DNA of 64,000 nt. Origin: Marinimicrobium sp038419845. GTDB taxonomy: Bacteria > Pseudomonadota > Gammaproteobacteria > Pseudomonadales > Cellvibrionaceae. Below are positions 16,520 to 33,323 of the stretch, piece by piece. Within the stretch, counting starts at the first letter, position 1; every line of letters starts with the position of its first letter. Both the position numbers and the translations under genes were made by a program. The notes beneath the pieces are model-generated. The model saw only the letters and a program-made list of their open reading frames with translations. It was not told the DNA's origin and did not search any database. The stretch is taken from NCBI RefSeq assembly GCF_038419845.1, contig NZ_JBCAQT010000013.1, positions 1 to 64,000 of the forward strand. The letters are read 5' to 3'.

Positions 16520-17513
16520 CACTCCCAAAGATCCGCTCTCTGCGCTGCTGGTCTGCCTGGCCGATGGCGACTTTCACTCCGGCGACGAACTCGGGGAGAG
16601 TCTGGGGATGAGTCGCGCAGCGGTCTGGAAACACCTGCAGAAACTGACCGAGCTGGGGCTGCCCCTGACTTCCATTCGCGGGCGTGGCTATCAGGTAGAG
16701 GGTGGTCTGGAATTGCTGGAGAAAGAACGTATTCTCGGCGCTCTCGACCCGGAAGCCCGGAGGCGACTCAATGTTCTGGAGCTGTTTCGGGCGACTGACT
16801 CCACTAATGTCCGCGCCCTGGCGCGGGGCCCGGCCGAGCCCAGCGGCTATGTCTGCCTCGCGGAGCAGCAGACGGCCGGGCGTGGCCGGCGGGGGCGCGC
16901 CTGGGTCAGCCCTTACGGGCGCAACCTTTATCTGTCGGCCTCCTGGAATTTTGACGGCGGCGCGGCCGCACTGGAGGGGCTGAGTCTGGCGGTGGGGGTG
17001 GCAATCTGCCGGGCCCTGGAAGCCTCGGGGCTGCAGGGGGTGCGGCTCAAATGGCCCAACGATCTGCTCTGGCGCGGACGCAAGCTCGCCGGCGTGCTGC
17101 TGGAAATGACCGGGGACCCGGTGGGGCAGTGTCGGGTGGTGGTGGGGATCGGTATCAACCTCTCCATGCCGGCCGGGGCCGCCCGGGGTATTGATCAGCC
17201 CTGGGTGGATGTCAGCGAAGCCTGTCGTGAAGAGGGGCTCGCGCCGCTATCGCGCAACCGCCTGGCCGCTGAGTTGATCAACCAGTTGCTGCCTCTGTTG
17301 GCCGATTATCAGCGCAGCGGTTTTTCTGACTATCGGAATGCCTGGCACGCCCGGGATGCGTTTCTGGGCCAGACCGTGGTTCTGAAGTCCGCTCAGCGCG
17401 AGCAACTTGGAGTGGCTCGGGGCGTTGACGGCAGCGGAGCGCTCCGCCTTGAGGTCGACGGCCAGGAACAGCTCTGTCATGGTGGGGAACTGTCAATGAG
17501 AGCTGTGTCATGA
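16506..17513 (+). CDS. birA: Biotin--protein ligase / biotin operon repressor
   Basis: Attaches biotin to acyl carrier subunits and, through its N-terminal helix-turn-helix, represses biotin synthesis genes. 335 aa from ATG 16506, with AGGAGG three bases upstream. The longer open frame begins far inside alr and was rejected. HTH about 1-65 (GMSRAAVWKHLQKL); biotin-binding GRGRRGR 125-131; KWPNDL 182-187 and K193 in the ligase core; SH3-like C-terminal domain. Overlaps alr by 14 bases and coaX by 4 (ATGA), so the three are translationally linked. Confidence 0.96.
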   Translation: MTQADTPKDPLSALLVCLADGDFHSGDELGESLGMSRAAVWKHLQKLTELGLPLTSIRGRGYQVEGGLELLEKERILGALDPEARRRLNVLELFRATDSTNVRALARGPAEPSGYVCLAEQQTAGRGRRGRAWVSPYGRNLYLSASWNFDGGAAALEGLSLAVGVAICRALEASGLQGVRLKWPNDLLWRGRKLAGVLLEMTGDPVGQCRVVVGIGINLSMPAGAARGIDQPWVDVSEACREEGLAPLSRNRLAAELINQLLPLLADYQRSGFSDYRNAWHARDAFLGQTVVLKSAQREQLGVARGVDGSGALRLEVDGQEQLCHGGELSMRAVS

Positions 17514-18253
17514 TTCTGGAAATTGATCTGGGCAACAGCCGCATTAAATGGCGACTGCGCGACGATTCGGGTAGGCTTGCAGGCGGCGTGGCCGGGCACC
17601 AGGAGTTACCTCTGGTGGCGGACGAACTGGCCGCTCTGGGAGCGGTTCCCGGGGAAATCTGGGTGGCCAGCGTGCTGGCCGGGGACCGTGACGCCGATCT
17701 GAGCGCCTGGTGTGAGCGGCTCTGGAACCGTCAGCCGCGCTTTGCCCGGACCCAGGCCCGTTGCGCCGGAGTGACCAACGGCTATCGGGACCCGTCGCAA
17801 CTGGGCGTGGATCGCTGGTTGGCGCTGGTGGCGGCGCGCCAGGCTTGTGCCGGCCCGGTCGTGGTAGTGCAGGCTGGCACAGCGATCACAGTGGACCTGC
17901 TGAGGGCCGATGGCGTCCATCTGGGGGGCTACATCGGGCCGGGCTGGCAATTGATGCGGCGCTCGCTGAGTAGCGACACCGCTCGTGTGCGCGCCGCCGT
18001 CGAGCCACCCGAGCGTCTGATGCTCGAGCCCGGGCGCGATACGGTCCAGGCGGTGGAGGCGGCGATTGCCTCCATGGCGCTGGGGCTGGTGCGACAGGGG
18101 CTGAAGTGGTTGCCGGCGGGACCCGCCCAGACCCTGGTGGCCGGCGGTGACGGTCCGCTTTTGCTGGAGCATCTGCCGGGCGCCCGTCTGGTCCCGGAAT
18201 TGGTGCTGGACGGGCTGGCACCGGTGATCAGCGCCGATCGCGCTCCAATCTAA
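17510..18253 (+). CDS. coaX: Type III pantothenate kinase
   Basis: Phosphorylates pantothenate, the first step of coenzyme A synthesis; type III enzymes resist CoA feedback. 247 aa. N-terminal phosphate-binding LEIDLGNSRIKW (D6, K13), then LGVDRW with D101, GTAITVD at 123-129 and GGYIGPG. It directly follows birA with a 4-base overlap, the usual birA-coaX arrangement of pseudomonad-like bacteria. ASKHA fold; acts as a dimer in the cytoplasm. Confidence 0.95.
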   Translation: MILEIDLGNSRIKWRLRDDSGRLAGGVAGHQELPLVADELAALGAVPGEIWVASVLAGDRDADLSAWCERLWNRQPRFARTQARCAGVTNGYRDPSQLGVDRWLALVAARQACAGPVVVVQAGTAITVDLLRADGVHLGGYIGPGWQLMRRSLSSDTARVRAAVEPPERLMLEPGRDTVQAVEAAIASMALGLVRQGLKWLPAGPAQTLVAGGDGPLLLEHLPGARLVPELVLDGLAPVISADRAPI

Positions 18254-18280
18254 TACTCTTCGTTTCAGGGCTGAATCTCG

Positions 18281-19015
18281 ATGCGGGCAATTTTTTTCGT
18301 ACTTCTACTGGCCAACCTGCTGTTGTTTCTATTGCAGTGGGTGACTCTGGGAGAAGGGGAGGCAGAAGCAGGCGCTGGTAAGGCCGGGGCGGAGCTGGAG
18401 GGAGTGCCGTCTCTGTCCCTTCTACCCAAGCTGCCCGAATCCGGCGAGCCGCGCGAGTCATCGGCGCCTGCGCCGGAGCGCGAGCCGGAAGCCTCGCTCG
18501 CTTCCGACCCGTCCGGGTCGGCCGACCTGGGGGAGAACCCGCTGTGCACACTGGTGGGCCCCTATGCCGATCGGCCCTCGGCTGAAACTGCCGTACAGCG
18601 CCTGCAGGCGCTGGATCTGGATGCTCAGGTGCGCGATCTGGAGGTTCCGGACGGCGAGGGTTATTGGGTCTATCTTGAGCCGGAGTTGTCCCATCGCGCT
18701 GCCCTGAGGCGCCTGCATGAACTGCAGGCCAAGCAGGTCGACAGCTACATCATTCCCCGGGGCGACCTGGAGAACGGTATCTCCTTCGGCATGTTCAGTC
18801 GCAAAGCGCTGGCCGAGGCGCGCCGGGACGAAATGAGCGATCAGGGTTATGAGGCGCGTATCCGCGAAATTGAACGAACTCACCGGGAAATCTGGGTCTC
18901 CCTGCCTCCCGGTGACGCCCGAAAGTTGGGTGAGGGGCTGTGGGAAGATCTTCTGGAGCAGGCCCCCGAACTCGAGCGTCGACAAAATTTCTGTCCAGGT
19001 GTTGCGTCTGAGTGA
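18281..19015 (+). CDS. SPOR-domain inner-membrane protein
   Basis: 244 aa. One N-terminal membrane segment (FFVLLLANLLLFLLQWV, about 5-21), an acidic/proline-serine linker and a C-terminal region (about 85-225) that looks like SPOR repeats (CTLVGPYADRPSAETAVQRL, YWVYLEPE, GISFGMFSRKALAEAR). SPOR domains bind denuded peptidoglycan at the septum, so a cell-wall or division role is inferred. Starts 27 bases after coaX and probably ends the alr operon. The next promoter overlaps its 3' end. Confidence 0.85.
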   Translation: MRAIFFVLLLANLLLFLLQWVTLGEGEAEAGAGKAGAELEGVPSLSLLPKLPESGEPRESSAPAPEREPEASLASDPSGSADLGENPLCTLVGPYADRPSAETAVQRLQALDLDAQVRDLEVPDGEGYWVYLEPELSHRAALRRLHELQAKQVDSYIIPRGDLENGISFGMFSRKALAEARRDEMSDQGYEARIREIERTHREIWVSLPPGDARKLGEGLWEDLLEQAPELERRQNFCPGVASE

Positions 19016-19030
19016 AACTTTCTCTAGAAT
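19002..19030 (+). promoter_or_regulatory. Promoter of the tRNA-tuf operon
   Basis: -35 TTGCGT (19002-19007), 17-bp spacer, -10 TAGAAT (19025-19030), followed by the GC-rich discriminator CCCGCCTCC as in rRNA promoters. The -35 lies inside the last codons of the SPOR gene. Confidence 0.8.
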
Positions 19031-19064
19031 CCCGCCTCCACGTTGAGACGTGAACAGGTTTATG

Positions 19065-19140
19065 GCTGGCGTAGCTCAGTTGGTAGAGCAGCTGACTTGT
19101 AATCAGCCGGTCGGGGGTTCGACTCCTCTCGCCAGCTCCA
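19065..19140 (+). tRNA. tRNA-Thr(TGT)
   Basis: Full cloverleaf, 76 nt with encoded CCA. Acceptor GCTGGCG pairs with CGCCAGC, T arm GGGGTTCGACTCC, anticodon TGT at 19098-19100 in loop CTTGTAA. First gene of a Thr-Tyr-Gly-Thr-tuf cluster with the same order as thrU-tyrU-glyT-thrT-tufB in Escherichia coli. Confidence 0.97.
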
Positions 19141-19232
19141 TTTAACCTAAGTATCTGACTGTAACTGCGTGAAAATATTGCGCTTTTTGGTTGACAGGCA
19201 GTGCTTTGAGCCGGACAATGCCGGCTGCTTTA

Positions 19233-19316
19233 GCAGGGGTTCCCGAGTGGCCAAAGGGATCAGACTGTAAATCTGACGCGCAAGCTTCGGAGGTTCGAAT
19301 CCTCCCCCCTGCACCA
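19233..19316 (+). tRNA. tRNA-Tyr(GTA)
   Basis: 84 nt with a long variable arm, as for class II tRNAs. Acceptor GCAGGGG pairs with CCCCTGC, encoded CCA, anticodon GTA at 19267-19269. Confidence 0.97.
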
Positions 19317-19388
19317 TTATTTAGAATACCCCGGCCAGGCTAGGCGGGCAACTCGCAAAAGGAAGTTTGTAGTTTGCGGGCATGTATT

Positions 19389-19462
<74 letters not shown>

Positions 19463-19521
19463 CCCTTTCGGGTTTATCCCCGGGTGAGAAATCAGGCCGA
19501 AAGGTTTGATGAAGGTTTTAA

Positions 19522-19597
19522 GCTCATGTAGCTCAGCTGGTAGAGCACACCCTTGGTAAGGGTGAGGTCAGCAGTTCAAATCTGCTCATGAGCTCCA
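19522..19597 (+). tRNA. tRNA-Thr(GGT)
   Basis: 76 nt with encoded CCA. Acceptor GCTCATG pairs with CATGAGC; anticodon GGT at 19555-19557. Last tRNA before tuf. The 142 bases to the tuf start include a GC-rich imperfect hairpin near 19603-19632 that may be a processing site. Confidence 0.97.
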
Positions 19598-19739
19598 TAT
19601 TTGGCTGCGGGAGAGTGCTCCTGCGGCTGTTTTTGTCTGAGTATCCGGTGGTTCTGGCCGTTGTGTTCTGGTTGGCTAAGTCCGGATTCGCGGAATGTTT
19701 AACCCAACTGTATAGCTTGAATGTGAGGAGGCGCTCGCA

Positions 19740-20963
19740 ATGGCGAAGGAAAAATTTCAACGCAGTAAGCCCCACGTCAACGTGGGCACCATCGGTCACG
19801 TAGACCACGGCAAAACCACTCTGACCGCGGCACTGACCCGTGTATGTCACGAAGTGTGGGGGTCGGGTTCGGCCATGGCTTTCGACGGTATTGATAATGC
19901 GCCGGAAGAGAAAGAGCGCGGCATCACCATTGCCACCTCCCACGTCGAGTATGAGTCACCGACGCGTCACTACGCGCACGTTGACTGCCCGGGCCACGCC
20001 GACTATGTGAAGAACATGATCACCGGTGCCGCTCAGATGGACGGCGCGATTCTGGTGTGTGGCGCGACTGACGGCCCCATGCCGCAGACTCGCGAGCACA
20101 TCCTGCTGTCTCGCCAGGTGGGTGTACCCAAGATCGTTGTGTTCCTGAACAAGGCAGACCTGCTGGCCGAAGACTGCGGCGGCGTGGGCACCGAAGAATA
20201 CAACGAGATGCTCGAGCTGGTCGAAATGGAGCTGCGAGAGCTGCTCGAGAGCTACGAGTTTGCCGATGACACCCCGATCATCCCGGGCTCTGCCCTGATG
20301 GCTCTGAACGGCGAAGACGACAACGAGCTGGGCAGCACTGCTGTCAAGAAGCTGGTTGAGGCGCTGGACGAGTACATTCCGGAGCCCGAGCGCGCCATTG
20401 ATCAGCCGTTCCTGATGCCGGTGGAAGACGTGTTCTCCATCTCCGGTCGCGGTACGGTTGTGACCGGTCGTGTAGAGCGCGGCGTGGTCAAAGTCGGCGA
20501 AGAGCTGGAAATCGTCGGTCTGAAAGACACCACCAAGACCGTTTGTACCGGTGTTGAGATGTTCCGCAAGATGCTGGACGAGGGTCGTGCCGGTGAGAAC
20601 GTTGGTGTACTGCTGCGCGGTACCAAGCGTGACGAAGTTGAGCGTGGCCAGGTGCTGGCCAAGCCGGGTTCAGTGACCCCGCACGCCAAGTTCGAAGGCG
20701 AAGTGTACGTACTGTCCAAAGACGAAGGCGGCCGTCACACTCCGTTCTTCAAGGGCTACCGTCCGCAGTTCTACTTCCGTACCACTGACGTGACTGGCGC
20801 TTGCGAGCTGCCCGAAGGCGTTGAGATGGTCATGCCGGGCGACAACGTGAAAATGAGCGTGACTCTGATTCACCCGGTGGCGATGGAAGAAGGTCTGCGC
20901 TTTGCGGTCCGCGAAGGCGGTCGTACTGTCGGTGCCGGCGTGGTCTCCAAGATCGTCGAGTAA
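19740..20963 (+). CDS. tufB: Elongation factor Tu, copy 1
   Basis: GTPase that delivers aminoacyl-tRNA to the ribosomal A site. 407 aa, 13 longer than in E. coli because of an acidic insertion in the G domain (SALMALNGEDDNELGSTAVK). P-loop GHVDHGKT at 19-26, DCPGH, NKAD, then beta-barrel domains 2 and 3. ATG start with GAGGAG upstream. Cotranscribed with four tRNA genes. From 19845 to just after the stop the DNA is identical to the second copy at 36690. The two proteins differ only at residues 4 (E/A) and 7 (Q/E). Confidence 0.98.
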   Translation: MAKEKFQRSKPHVNVGTIGHVDHGKTTLTAALTRVCHEVWGSGSAMAFDGIDNAPEEKERGITIATSHVEYESPTRHYAHVDCPGHADYVKNMITGAAQMDGAILVCGATDGPMPQTREHILLSRQVGVPKIVVFLNKADLLAEDCGGVGTEEYNEMLELVEMELRELLESYEFADDTPIIPGSALMALNGEDDNELGSTAVKKLVEALDEYIPEPERAIDQPFLMPVEDVFSISGRGTVVTGRVERGVVKVGEELEIVGLKDTTKTVCTGVEMFRKMLDEGRAGENVGVLLRGTKRDEVERGQVLAKPGSVTPHAKFEGEVYVLSKDEGGRHTPFFKGYRPQFYFRTTDVTGACELPEGVEMVMPGDNVKMSVTLIHPVAMEEGLRFAVREGGRTVGAGVVSKIVE

Positions 20964-20984
20964 AAAGTAGTATCGAAATTGCGG

Positions 20985-21005
20985 CAGGGGCTCACTGAGC
21001 CCCTG
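20985..21005 (+). other. GC hairpin between tuf and tRNA-Trp
   Basis: CAGGGGCTCA / TGAGCCCCTG encloses a very small loop. No T run follows, so it is likely an RNA-processing or partial termination structure that leaves tRNA-Trp and secE-nusG connected to tuf transcription. Confidence 0.5.
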
Positions 21006-21022
21006 TTCCCGCCAAAAGTTAC

Positions 21023-21098
21023 AGGCCAGTAGTTCAATTGGTAGAGCGTCGGTCTCCAAAACCGAAAGTTGGGGGTTCGAGTCCCTCCTGGCCTGCCA
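21023..21098 (+). tRNA. tRNA-Trp(CCA)
   Basis: 76 nt with encoded CCA. Acceptor AGGCCAG pairs with CTGGCCT; anticodon CCA at 21056-21058 in loop TCTCCAAAA. Lies directly before secE, as in many Gammaproteobacteria. Confidence 0.97.
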
Positions 21099-21130
21099 TC
21101 TTTGAGAGTGCAACAAGGTTTCTGCAGCCT

Positions 21131-21499
21131 ATGAATACAAAGAGCGAAGCAAAAGAGTACCGCCTGGACCCGGTAAAGTGGTTGTTGGTGGTCGGGCTGG
21201 TCGCCGTTGGGGTTGTGGGTAACTCGCACTTTTCCGCCGAGCCGATTCTGTACCGCGTGTTGGGTCTGTTGGTTTTGGCCGCTGTGGCAATTCTGATCTC
21301 CCTGCAGACTGAAAAAGGCTCGAGCCTCTGGCGTCTGCTGCGCGAATCGCTGGTGGAAGTACGGAAAGTAGTCTGGCCAAGTCGTCAGGAAACCAATCAG
21401 ACCACATTGATCGTGATTGCCGTGGTGATTGTGATGTCCATTATTCTCTGGCTGTTGGACACCTTCTTCGGCTGGGTCGCGTCCTTGATTATAGGGTAG
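21131..21499 (+). CDS. secE: Preprotein translocase subunit SecE
   Basis: Clamp subunit of the SecYEG channel in the inner membrane. 122 aa with three membrane segments (WLLVVGLVAVGVVGNS, LYRVLGLLVLAAVAILISL and IVIAVVIVMSIILWLLD) and the conserved cytoplasmic loop EVRKVVWPSRQET. The open frame extends back into tRNA-Trp, so ATG 21131 (MNTKSEAKEY) is used. Seven bases before nusG. Confidence 0.95.
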   Translation: MNTKSEAKEYRLDPVKWLLVVGLVAVGVVGNSHFSAEPILYRVLGLLVLAAVAILISLQTEKGSSLWRLLRESLVEVRKVVWPSRQETNQTTLIVIAVVIVMSIILWLLDTFFGWVASLIIG

Positions 21500-21506
21500 G
21501 TGATAG

Positions 21507-22040
21507 ATGGCTAAGCGTTGGTATGTAGTACACGCCTATTCCGGTTTTGAGAAAAAAGTCGCCGCTGCCCTGAAAGAGCGCGTCGAGCTGCGCAAGATGG
21601 AAGAGCAGTTCGGTGAGATTCTGGTTCCCACTGAAGAAGTCGTGGAAATGCGCGGTGGCCAGAAGCGCAAAAGTGAGCGCAAGTTTTTCCCGGGTTACGT
21701 TCTCGTACAAATGGAATTGAACGACGATACCTGGCATTTGGTAAAAGATACGCCCCGGGTTATGGGGTTTATCGGAGGCAAGGCGGATCAGCCGGCCCCC
21801 ATTACCGAAAAAGAGGCCGAGGCCATTCTGCAGCGAGTCGATGACTCGATTGAGAAGCCCAAGCCCAAGACAGTATTTGAGCCCGGCGAGATGGTACGGG
21901 TGACTGATGGCCCCTTCAACGACTTTAACGGCGTGGTTGAAGAGGTCAATTATGAGAAAAGTCGTTTGCGTGTGGCCGTTCTGATCTTCGGTCGCTCGAC
22001 ACCGGTTGAGCTGGAGTTTGGCCAGGTTGAGAAGACCTGA
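21507..22040 (+). CDS. nusG: Transcription termination/antitermination factor NusG
   Basis: Binds RNA polymerase and couples it to Rho or to ribosomal S10. 177 aa. N-terminal NGN domain (RWYVVHAYSGFEKKV) and C-terminal KOW domain (PGEMVRVTDGPFNDFNGVV). Cotranscribed with secE and followed by two tandem terminators. Confidence 0.97.
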   Translation: MAKRWYVVHAYSGFEKKVAAALKERVELRKMEEQFGEILVPTEEVVEMRGGQKRKSERKFFPGYVLVQMELNDDTWHLVKDTPRVMGFIGGKADQPAPITEKEAEAILQRVDDSIEKPKPKTVFEPGEMVRVTDGPFNDFNGVVEEVNYEKSRLRVAVLIFGRSTPVELEFGQVEKT

Positions 22041-22068
22041 CCGCGAACGAATCGGGCTGTGCGATGCA

Positions 22069-22123
22069 CGGCTAAAAGAAGCCGCTTTTTACCTTTCTTC
22101 GCTGTGACGCGAAGGAAGGTTTT
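22069..22123 (+). terminator. Tandem terminators after secE-nusG
   Basis: First hairpin CGGCT/AGCCG (22069-22084) then CTTTTT. Second hairpin CCTTTCTTCGC/GCGAAGGAAGG (22092-22102/22109-22119, one G-U pair) then TTTT. They insulate nusG from the L11 operon. Confidence 0.75.
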
Positions 22124-22171
22124 CGTGTCCCTGACCGTCAGGTTTGTCGGCAGGGCGGGGAGCCAGCGACA

Positions 22172-22193
22172 GAGCGTTTCGCCAAAAACGCTC
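22172..22193 (+). promoter_or_regulatory. Candidate L1-binding hairpin in the rplK leader
   Basis: GAGCGTT/AACGCTC with an 8-nt loop lies 35 bases before rplK. In related bacteria L1 represses its own operon by binding the rplK leader. I assign this by position only and did not match it to the 23S rRNA site base by base. Confidence 0.35.
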
Positions 22194-22227
22194 TCGAGGC
22201 GCTAACACCCAACTGGGGAGTAACATT

Positions 22228-22659
22228 ATGGCTAAGAAAGTTACCGCCTATATCAAGCTGCAGGTTGCAGCGGGTAAGGCAAATCCAAGTCCACCGGTCG
22301 GCCCTGCGCTGGGTCAGCACGGTGTGAACATCATGGAATTCTGTAAGGCGTTTAACGCTCAGACTCAGAATATCGAAGCGGGCGCTCCGGTGCCGGTCGT
22401 TATCAGTGTCTACAGCGACCGCAGCTTTACCTTCACCATGAAGACTCCGCCGGCCTCCTTCCTGCTGAAGAAGGCCGCGGGCATCACTTCGGGTAGCGGC
22501 AAGCCCAATACCGACAAGGTCGGCAAGGTAACTCGCGCGCAGCTCGAAGAGATTGCAGAAACCAAAATGGCCGACCTGACCGCCGCTGATATGGACGCCG
22601 CTGTGCGCACCATCGCCGGTTCAGCTCGCGCCATGGGTCTTGATGTGGAGGGCGTGTAA
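22228..22659 (+). CDS. rplK: 50S ribosomal protein L11
   Basis: Part of the GTPase-associated centre of the large subunit; needed for RelA activation. 143 aa (142 in E. coli). ATG 22228 with GGGAG upstream is chosen over a longer frame because MAKKVTAYIKLQV is the normal N-terminus. PSPPVGPALGQHG is the family signature. One base separates it from rplA. Confidence 0.98.
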   Translation: MAKKVTAYIKLQVAAGKANPSPPVGPALGQHGVNIMEFCKAFNAQTQNIEAGAPVPVVISVYSDRSFTFTMKTPPASFLLKKAAGITSGSGKPNTDKVGKVTRAQLEEIAETKMADLTAADMDAAVRTIAGSARAMGLDVEGV

Positions 22660-22660
22660 G

Positions 22661-23356
22661 ATGGCTAAATTGAGTAAACGTCAGCGCGCGATCAACGAGA
22701 AAGTTGACGCCGCCAAGCAGTACAGCATTGAAGACGCCGTAGCGCTGCTGAAAGATCTGTCCAGCGTGAAGTTTCCGGAGACCTTTGATGTGTCCGTCAA
22801 CCTGGGTGTCGATCCGCGTAAATCGGACCAGGTGGTTCGTGGTGCGACCACTCTGCCTCACGGTACCGGTAAAGACGTACGTGTCGCTGTTTTCACCCAG
22901 GGCGCCAATGCCGATGCGGCGAAAGAAGCCGGTGCTGACATCATCGGTATGGAAGATCTCGCCGAGCAGGTGAAAGCGGGCAACATGGATTTTGATGTGG
23001 TCGTGGCCAGCCCGGACGCCATGCGCGTTGTGGGTCAGCTGGGCCAGATCCTGGGTCCGCGTGGCCTGATGCCGAACCCGAAAACCGGCACGGTCACCCC
23101 CGATGTGGCCACGGCTGTCAGAAATGCCAAAGCCGGTCAGGTTCGCTACCGCGCGGAGAAGGGCGGCATTGTTCACGGCGGCATCGGCAAGATTTCCTTT
23201 GAGGCGCAGGCCATCAAGGAAAACCTGGAAGCGCTGCTGAACGATCTGAAAAAAGCCAAGCCCTCTTCGGCCAAGGGGATCTATCTGAAGAAGATCTCCC
23301 TGAGCACCACCATGGGGCCGGGCCTGGTAATTGATCAAGCCTCTCTGGCGGTATAA
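22661..23356 (+). CDS. rplA: 50S ribosomal protein L1
   Basis: Forms the mobile L1 stalk at the tRNA exit site and is the autogenous repressor of the L11-L1 operon. 231 aa. The earlier in-frame start at 22640 lies inside rplK; ATG 22661 gives the standard MAKLSKRQRAI. Signature ILGPRGLMPNPKTGTVT is present. Confidence 0.98.
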   Translation: MAKLSKRQRAINEKVDAAKQYSIEDAVALLKDLSSVKFPETFDVSVNLGVDPRKSDQVVRGATTLPHGTGKDVRVAVFTQGANADAAKEAGADIIGMEDLAEQVKAGNMDFDVVVASPDAMRVVGQLGQILGPRGLMPNPKTGTVTPDVATAVRNAKAGQVRYRAEKGGIVHGGIGKISFEAQAIKENLEALLNDLKKAKPSSAKGIYLKKISLSTTMGPGLVIDQASLAV

Positions 23357-23410
23357 CGCCAGAGGGATAACGAGCTTTGGGGTCTGCGCCACGAGCGCAG
23401 GCTGTCAAAG

Positions 23411-23516
23411 ACCGTAGGCGACCCCTCGGGGTCTTAATGTGAGGTCAAGGCAGTGCTTTGACCTCGGGCCTACGCAGATGGTGGGACCCGCCCCGGGTGT
23501 TAAGCGCCCGGGGACA
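23411..23516 (+). promoter_or_regulatory. L10 leader (autoregulatory mRNA structure)
   Basis: GTAGGC (23414-23419) pairs with GCCTAC (23468-23473) to enclose two arms: GACCCC/GGGGTC (23420-23433) and GAGGTCAA/TTGACCTC (23441-23465). This is the three-way fold bound by L10-(L7/L12), with the conserved CCTACGCAGATGGTG tail. A GC-rich hairpin (CCCCGGG/CCCGGGG) follows. L10 excess would repress rplJ-rplL translation here. Confidence 0.85.
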
Positions 23517-23624
23517 GAAAATCACCGATATGAGGTTGCCGGTCGCAGTCTGACCGGCAGTGTAAGTTAACGACAGTGAACGCTCCGTAGTCTGGAGGCG
23601 CTGTCAAAACCCAGGAGAAATCCC

Positions 23625-24119
23625 GTGGCATTAGGACTTGAAGGCAAAAAAGCGATTGTCGCAGAAGTCCAGGAAGCTGCGAAGAGCGCACTTTCTGCGG
23701 TGGTAGCCGATTCCCGTGGCGTCACCGTCAGTGAGATGACTGCTCTGCGTAAAGAGGCCCGTGAGAATGGCGTGTGGTTGAAAGTCGTTCGCAACACGCT
23801 GGCCCGTCGCGCGCTGGAGGGTTCCAACTATGAGTGTCTCAATGACAGTTTTGTTGGCCCGACTCTGATCGCGTTTTCTAACGAACATCCTGGTGCGGGC
23901 GCCCGCATCCTGAAGGAGTTCGCCAAGTCAAACGATCAGCTGCAGATGAAATTGGCCGCCTATGAAGGCGAAGTTTGCGACTTCTCGCTGTTGGCAAGCC
24001 TGCCGACTTACGACGAAGCCGTGGCCAAACTGTTGAGCGTGATGAAAGAAGCAGCTGCTGGCAAACTGGTTCGCACACTTGCGGCCGTTGGCGACGCGAA
24101 AGAACAAGAGGCGGCCTAA
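23625..24119 (+). CDS. rplJ: 50S ribosomal protein L10
   Basis: Base of the L7/L12 stalk; it also represses its own mRNA through the leader just upstream. 164 aa. GTG start at 23625 with CAGGAG eight bases before. VADSRGVTVSEMTALRKEAR and VVRNTLARRALEG are typical. 57 bases precede rplL. Confidence 0.97.
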   Translation: MALGLEGKKAIVAEVQEAAKSALSAVVADSRGVTVSEMTALRKEARENGVWLKVVRNTLARRALEGSNYECLNDSFVGPTLIAFSNEHPGAGARILKEFAKSNDQLQMKLAAYEGEVCDFSLLASLPTYDEAVAKLLSVMKEAAAGKLVRTLAAVGDAKEQEAA

Positions 24120-24176
24120 AACGGTTGCTTCACCCGAATCCACGAGCGTTGAGCTCACTATTGTAGGAATTGAATC

Positions 24177-24551
24177 ATGGCTGTAAGCAAAGAAGATATC
24201 ATTGAAGCGATTGCTGAAATGTCTGTTAAAGACGTTGTTGAACTGGTCTCTGCTATGGAAGAGAAGTTCGGCGTTACTGCCGCAGCGGCTGTTGTAGCTG
24301 GCGGTGGCGGCGGCGATGCCGGCGCGGCGGCTGAAGAGCAGACCGAGTTTGACGTTGTTCTGAACAGCTTCGGCGAGAAGAAAGTCAACGTTATTAAGGC
24401 TGTTCGCGAAATCACTGGTCTGGGCCTGAAAGAAGCCAAAGACATTGTTGAGAACGCACCCAAGGCGGTCAAAGAAGGCGCTTCGAAAGAAGACGCTGAG
24501 GAAGCCAAGAAGAAGCTGGAAGACGCTGGCGCTTCTGTCGAACTCAAGTAA
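24177..24551 (+). CDS. rplL: 50S ribosomal protein L7/L12
   Basis: Flexible stalk protein that recruits translation GTPases, several copies per ribosome. 124 aa. N-terminal dimerisation domain, Ala/Gly hinge (AAAAVVAGGGGGDAGAAA, about 39-56) and globular C-terminal domain (KVNVIKAVREITGLGLKEAK). Strong codon bias as expected for an abundant protein. Confidence 0.98.
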   Translation: MAVSKEDIIEAIAEMSVKDVVELVSAMEEKFGVTAAAAVVAGGGGGDAGAAAEEQTEFDVVLNSFGEKKVNVIKAVREITGLGLKEAKDIVENAPKAVKEGASKEDAEEAKKKLEDAGASVELK

Positions 24552-24592
24552 TTGGGTTCGTGCTTCTCAGTCCAAATACCAATTTGGACCTG

Positions 24593-24623
24593 GGCTGGTG
24601 GGCTTTTGCCCGCCAGCCTTTTT
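24593..24623 (+). terminator. rplL-rpoB attenuator
   Basis: GGCTGGTGGGC/GCCCGCCAGCC (24593-24603/24608-24618) with loop TTTT and a TTTTT tail. In enterobacteria a partial terminator at this place lowers rpoBC expression relative to ribosomal genes; the same role is inferred. The remaining 234 bases to rpoB hold no gene. Confidence 0.85.
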
Positions 24624-24857
24624 CCGTTTGCGGTCGACGGTAACGACTGAAGTAGTGGCGAGACTGGACAGGTTTTTTGGGAAGTGCTGAATCGCTCTTG
24701 GCAGCGGTGCTTCCGGACGAGAAAACGTTTCAATCATCGTCATGGTTAAGGCTACCACGGGAATTCTCCGGGTAGTAGAGGGTAGAGCAGAGATCCACAT
24801 GGCATTGACGCCTCATTGGTGATCGAGCCCGATCCGTGAACAAGCTGGGGATTACAG

Positions 24858-28943
<4,086 letters not shown>

Positions 28944-28946
28944 CCC

Positions 28947-28987
28947 CGCTGCACCCACTTAAGGTGCGGGGCCGATTTCGGCCCCGC
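28947..28987 (+). other. Overlapping hairpins between rpoB and rpoC
   Basis: GCGGGGCCGA/CGGCCCCGC (28966-28987, loop TTT) overlaps an alternative pairing of GCACC with GGTGC and CCCCGC with GCGGGG further upstream. The two cannot form at once. Probably a processing or translation-tuning structure; no T run. Confidence 0.45.
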
Positions 28988-29038
28988 TGTGCGGAACAAA
29001 CGCACTGATGCCCACTGGAGCTTACTGGAGAAAACGCC

Positions 29039-33262
<4,224 letters not shown>

Positions 33263-33323
33263 CGGGAAGATCAGGTGGTGTGCCGGGATACGTCCCGGGC
33301 GCCCCGGCTGTTTGAGCTTTGGC

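Noticed and set aside
15392..16528. 378-residue minus-strand frame exactly over alr
   Set aside because: Alr shows PLP lysine, catalytic tyrosine and a normal C-terminus on the plus strand; the opposite frame has no motif.
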